Translations under genes and position numbers: made by a program
The notes under the pieces: model-generated
What the model saw: only the letters and a program-made list of their open reading frames with translations
Told to the model about the DNA's origin: nothing
Database searches by the model: none
Origin: Oscillospiraceae bacterium
Lineage (GTDB): Bacteria > Bacillota_A > Clostridia > Oscillospirales > Oscillospiraceae
Length of the DNA: 52,760 bases
Assembly (NCBI GenBank): GCA_017516785.1
Contig: JAFXAV010000017.1
Span: forward strand, 1 to 52,760
Direction: 5' to 3'
Shown here: in pieces, positions 50,600-52,760 of the stretch
Layout: each line of letters starts with the position of its first letter
Position numbering within the stretch: position 1 is the first letter of the stretch

Positions 50600-51493
50600 T
50601 TACTCAATATGGGCGTGATTGCTGATATGATCCTCGCAGTAGCAGTGATAGCCATTGCAGCGGGAACAGTAGCGGAATTCCAGCTCCGGGTTGCTCACAT
50701 CGGTGCGGCCGCAGACGGTGCAGCGGTGGGTGTAGGGCGCCTGGGGGTTTGCCACAGTTGCCTCATAGGAACCGGCAGTGGGGAAGGGTACTACCTTGGG
50801 GCGATCGGATTTCTTCACGGGCTTTCTGCGCATCAGCCGCCGGGCGTTGGCGCGCCAGGACAGGGGGAACACGTTCGCTACGTCCTTGCCGAAGAACAGG
50901 AAGTAGTTCAGCAGCGCCACCAGCGGGAACAGGCTGTAGGGGAAGTAACCATGCACAGTCAGATTGATCACATCAAAGAAAACAAGGACGAGGTCCACCA
51001 ATGCGAAAATCCATGCCTTCACCGGGATAATATACAGCAGCAGAAAACGGGATTCAGGGTAAAGGGTGGCATAACCCAGGAACAGGCTCATGTTCAGATA
51101 GGATCCTGTTGCAGCACCGCCGAAGATCAGGCAGAACACATCCTGAAGGAGAATGCCGCTGAGGTAAAAGAGATTAAATCGAAAAGTACCCCAGAGGTTT
51201 TCCATCGCCTGACCCAGAGAATAATAACAGAACAGGAAAATCAGCATTAGAATGGGATTGCTGCGGAATTCCGTCAGGGGGTAGGTGATCAGCCGCCAGA
51301 TCTGACCCTGGAAAATCAGGTCACGGTCAAAACAGAGGACGGAGTAAAGGGTATAGCTCTGGGTGATCATGGTCATCAGATAAACCAGTGCAGTGCCCAG
51401 TGAGATATACAGCATCAGATTTGGGATGCCTTTGCTGCGGTTTTTGAAGCAGAATCGTTCAAAGCTTCTGCGTAAATTCTTCAATGGAATCAT
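50600..51493 (-). CDS. Rhomboid-like membrane protein with zinc-ribbon tail
   Basis: This 297-residue protein has about six membrane segments in residues 25-205. QGQIWRLITYPLTE and the AMENLWGTFRFNLFYL segment follow the rhomboid fold pattern. The GxSG catalytic serine motif is absent (GSYLNMSLFLGY occupies that region), so it is probably a non-catalytic rhomboid-like protein. The C-terminus has CTVCGRTD and YCSRCNGYHCYCEDHISNH, a Cys/His-rich zinc-binding module. Function unknown. It has a CAGGAGATG site. Confidence 0.78.
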   Translation of the reverse strand: MIPLKNLRRSFERFCFKNRSKGIPNLMLYISLGTALVYLMTMITQSYTLYSVLCFDRDLIFQGQIWRLITYPLTEFRSNPILMLIFLFCYYSLGQAMENLWGTFRFNLFYLSGILLQDVFCLIFGGAATGSYLNMSLFLGYATLYPESRFLLLYIIPVKAWIFALVDLVLVFFDVINLTVHGYFPYSLFPLVALLNYFLFFGKDVANVFPLSWRANARRLMRRKPVKKSDRPKVVPFPTAGSYEATVANPQAPYTHRCTVCGRTDVSNPELEFRYCSRCNGYHCYCEDHISNHAHIE

Positions 51494-51514
51494 CTCCTGT
51501 AAAAAACTGCAATT

Positions 51515-51543
51515 ATTCTATCAGTATTTCCAGGAAATGTCCA
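51515..51543 (-). promoter_or_regulatory. Promoter of the rhomboid-like gene
   Basis: TGGACA (51538-51543), 17-base spacer, TAGAAT (51515-51520). Confidence 0.7.
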
Positions 51544-51574
51544 GAACATAATTGTAAACAATAAAAATAGGGTA

Positions 51575-51602
51575 TTGACAAATTTCGATAAACGGATATA
51601 AT
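51575..51602 (+). promoter_or_regulatory. Promoter of SAM riboswitch-metK
   Basis: TTGACA (51575-51580), 16-base spacer, TATAAT (51597-51602). Confidence 0.9.
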
Positions 51603-51625
51603 TTAACGGTAAACTGCATACAAGC

Positions 51626-51760
51626 CTTATCAAGAGCGGTGGAGGGAACGGCCCGATGAAACCCGGCAACCTGTTAATTCAAGGTGCCAAATCCGGCGGC
51701 AAACGAAAGATGAGGATTCGATAGATGACGCACATCGAATCTTCGGTGTGCGGTTTTTTT
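51626..51760 (+). promoter_or_regulatory. SAM-I (S-box) riboswitch upstream of metK
   Basis: The aptamer shows the conserved CTTATCAAGAG, GGTGGAGGGA, GGCCCGATGAAACCCGGCAA, GGTGCCAAATCC and AAAGATGAG segments. A terminator with 11-base arms (51729-51739, 51742-51752) and seven T follows. High SAM should end transcription before metK. Confidence 0.96.
51729..51760 (+). terminator. SAM-riboswitch terminator
   Basis: CGCACATCGAA-TC-TTCGGTGTGCG followed by seven T. Confidence 0.9.
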
Positions 51761-51969
51761 GTTTACGGCCAAGCTCTCAAAAATCCTTGCCTTCGGAACA
51801 GCGGATCTTTTCCCGCGACTCTTCCTTTCTAAAACCTTGAAATACACAAAGTATTCCTTCGATTTCAGAAACTTGATTCGCGAAAAAAACTATGGCTGTC
51901 CGAAAGACAAATCTTTTTGAGAACTTGTCCTGGTTGTTTTTGAGAAGATGATGAAAGGAATAGACAAAA

Positions 51970-52760
51970 ATGGAAAAAAGACTCTTTACTTCTGAATGTG
52001 TTACCAACGGCCATCCCGACAAGGTGGCTGACTCCATCTCCGATGCCATCCTGGATGCATGTCTTGCCCAGGACCCCGGCTCCCGCGTTGCCTGTGAGAC
52101 TATGGTCACCACCAATTTCTGCCTGATCTGCGGTGAAATCACCACCAAGGCAGTGGTTGACTACAAGGCTGTTGCCCGTGAAGCCATCCGTCACATCGGC
52201 TATGTTTACCCCGGCGCAGGCTTCGATGCCGATACCGTGGAAATCCAGTGCCGCATCCACACCCAGTCTGCTGATATCGCTCTGGGCACCAACGACGAAG
52301 TCGGCGGTGCAGGCGACCAGGGCATGATGTTCGGCGGCGCATGCGACCAGACTCCCGAACTGATGCCCCTGCCCATCGCCCTGGCAAGAGCCCTGTCTGC
52401 ACGCCTCAGCGAGTGCGTCCACTCCAACGATCTGCTGCGCCCCGACGGCAAGACCCAGGTTTCCGTTGAGTTCGACGAGGAAGGCAATGTGGTGGGCATC
52501 GACACTGTGGTTGTCTCCGTCATGCACAGCGCTGACTTTGAAATTGAGGAGCTGCGCAAGTACATCCGCATGGGTGTTATCGCTCCCGTCCTGGCAAAGT
52601 ACGGCTTTGATGTTGAAAATGTTCCTCACATCCACATTAACCCCACCGGCAACTTCGTCATCGGCGGCCCCGACGGCGACACCGGTCTGACCGGTCGTAA
52701 GATCATCGTCGATACCTACGGCGGCTACTTCTCCCACGGCGGCGGCGCCTTCTCCGGCAA
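51970..52760 (+). CDS. metK: S-adenosylmethionine synthetase (partial, 3' end outside window)
   Basis: The first 263 residues of MetK, which makes SAM from methionine and ATP. Signatures are FTSECVTNGHPDKVADSISD near the N-terminus, GAGDQGMMFGGACDQT (about 117-132) and GGPDGDTGLTGRKIIVD (about 236-252). About 130 residues are missing at the window end. The ATG has an AAAGGAAT site. A leader of about 210 bases separates it from the riboswitch terminator; I see no gene in it. Confidence 0.97.
   Translation, partial: MEKRLFTSECVTNGHPDKVADSISDAILDACLAQDPGSRVACETMVTTNFCLICGEITTKAVVDYKAVAREAIRHIGYVYPGAGFDADTVEIQCRIHTQSADIALGTNDEVGGAGDQGMMFGGACDQTPELMPLPIALARALSARLSECVHSNDLLRPDGKTQVSVEFDEEGNVVGIDTVVVSVMHSADFEIEELRKYIRMGVIAPVLAKYGFDVENVPHIHINPTGNFVIGGPDGDTGLTGRKIIVDTYGGYFSHGGGAFSG

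Overview
The window looks like a moderately GC-rich, anaerobic, spore-forming member of the Clostridia (Oscillospirales-like, probably gut-associated). The reasons are spoIVA, an IreB-family protein, HPr kinase, four T-box leaders and a SAM-I riboswitch, ferredoxin-dependent 2-oxoacid oxidation, an ECF S component, and consistent TTGACA-N17-TATAAT promoters with AGGAGG ribosome sites. No rRNA, tRNA, CRISPR array or prophage was seen. The species cannot be named from sequence alone.

Region 1 (1-12450) is the most unusual part. Three T-box leaders sit around one divergent promoter region. I aligned their stem I by eye to the pheS T-box at 21154-21415, whose specifier should be Phe. On that alignment they read GUC (Val), AUC (Ile) and CUG (Leu). 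The Val T-box heads a minus-strand operon: an HTH-cupin-acyl-CoA synthetase fusion, a P-loop ATPase, a ferredoxin and a VorBA-type 2-oxoacid:ferredoxin oxidoreductase, with the next gene starting at the window edge. The Ile T-box heads a paralogous fusion. The Leu T-box heads a LeuA-like protein that has lost its metal ligands and a TIM-barrel/acyl-CoA synthetase fusion. T-boxes switch genes on when the cognate tRNA is uncharged. My reading is therefore a system that makes Val, Ile and Leu from branched short-chain fatty acids by activation and reductive carboxylation.

Region 2 (12450-21100) holds a nitroreductase and a thioredoxin with identical Crp/Fnr-like operators, a rhodanese remnant, a 5'-truncated EamA gene with a His-rich tail, a barnase/barstar pair, an esterase, an ECF S component, nagB, a GtrII-like membrane protein and a DEDDh exonuclease. 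Region 3 (21100-35850) is mostly core: T-box-pheST, ireB, a secreted NlpC/P60 protein, ogt, rluA-hprK, rpmB, der-plsY-gpsA, yceD-rpmF, spoIVA and a small PH-domain protein.

Region 4 (35850-46200) has a YfhO-like protein, mnmA, a secreted GH24 lysozyme with six SH3b repeats, an AT-rich island with an IS200-type remnant and a CDP-alcohol phosphatidyltransferase, an AGE-family epimerase and thyA-folA. Region 5 (46200-52760) has an HTH protein with a 27-28 residue repeat, an sdpR-sdpI-CPBP-sdpI-like immunity operon, an unrecognised 185-residue protein followed by a perfect 21-bp inverted repeat, a rhomboid-like membrane protein, and a SAM-I riboswitch with metK cut by the window end.
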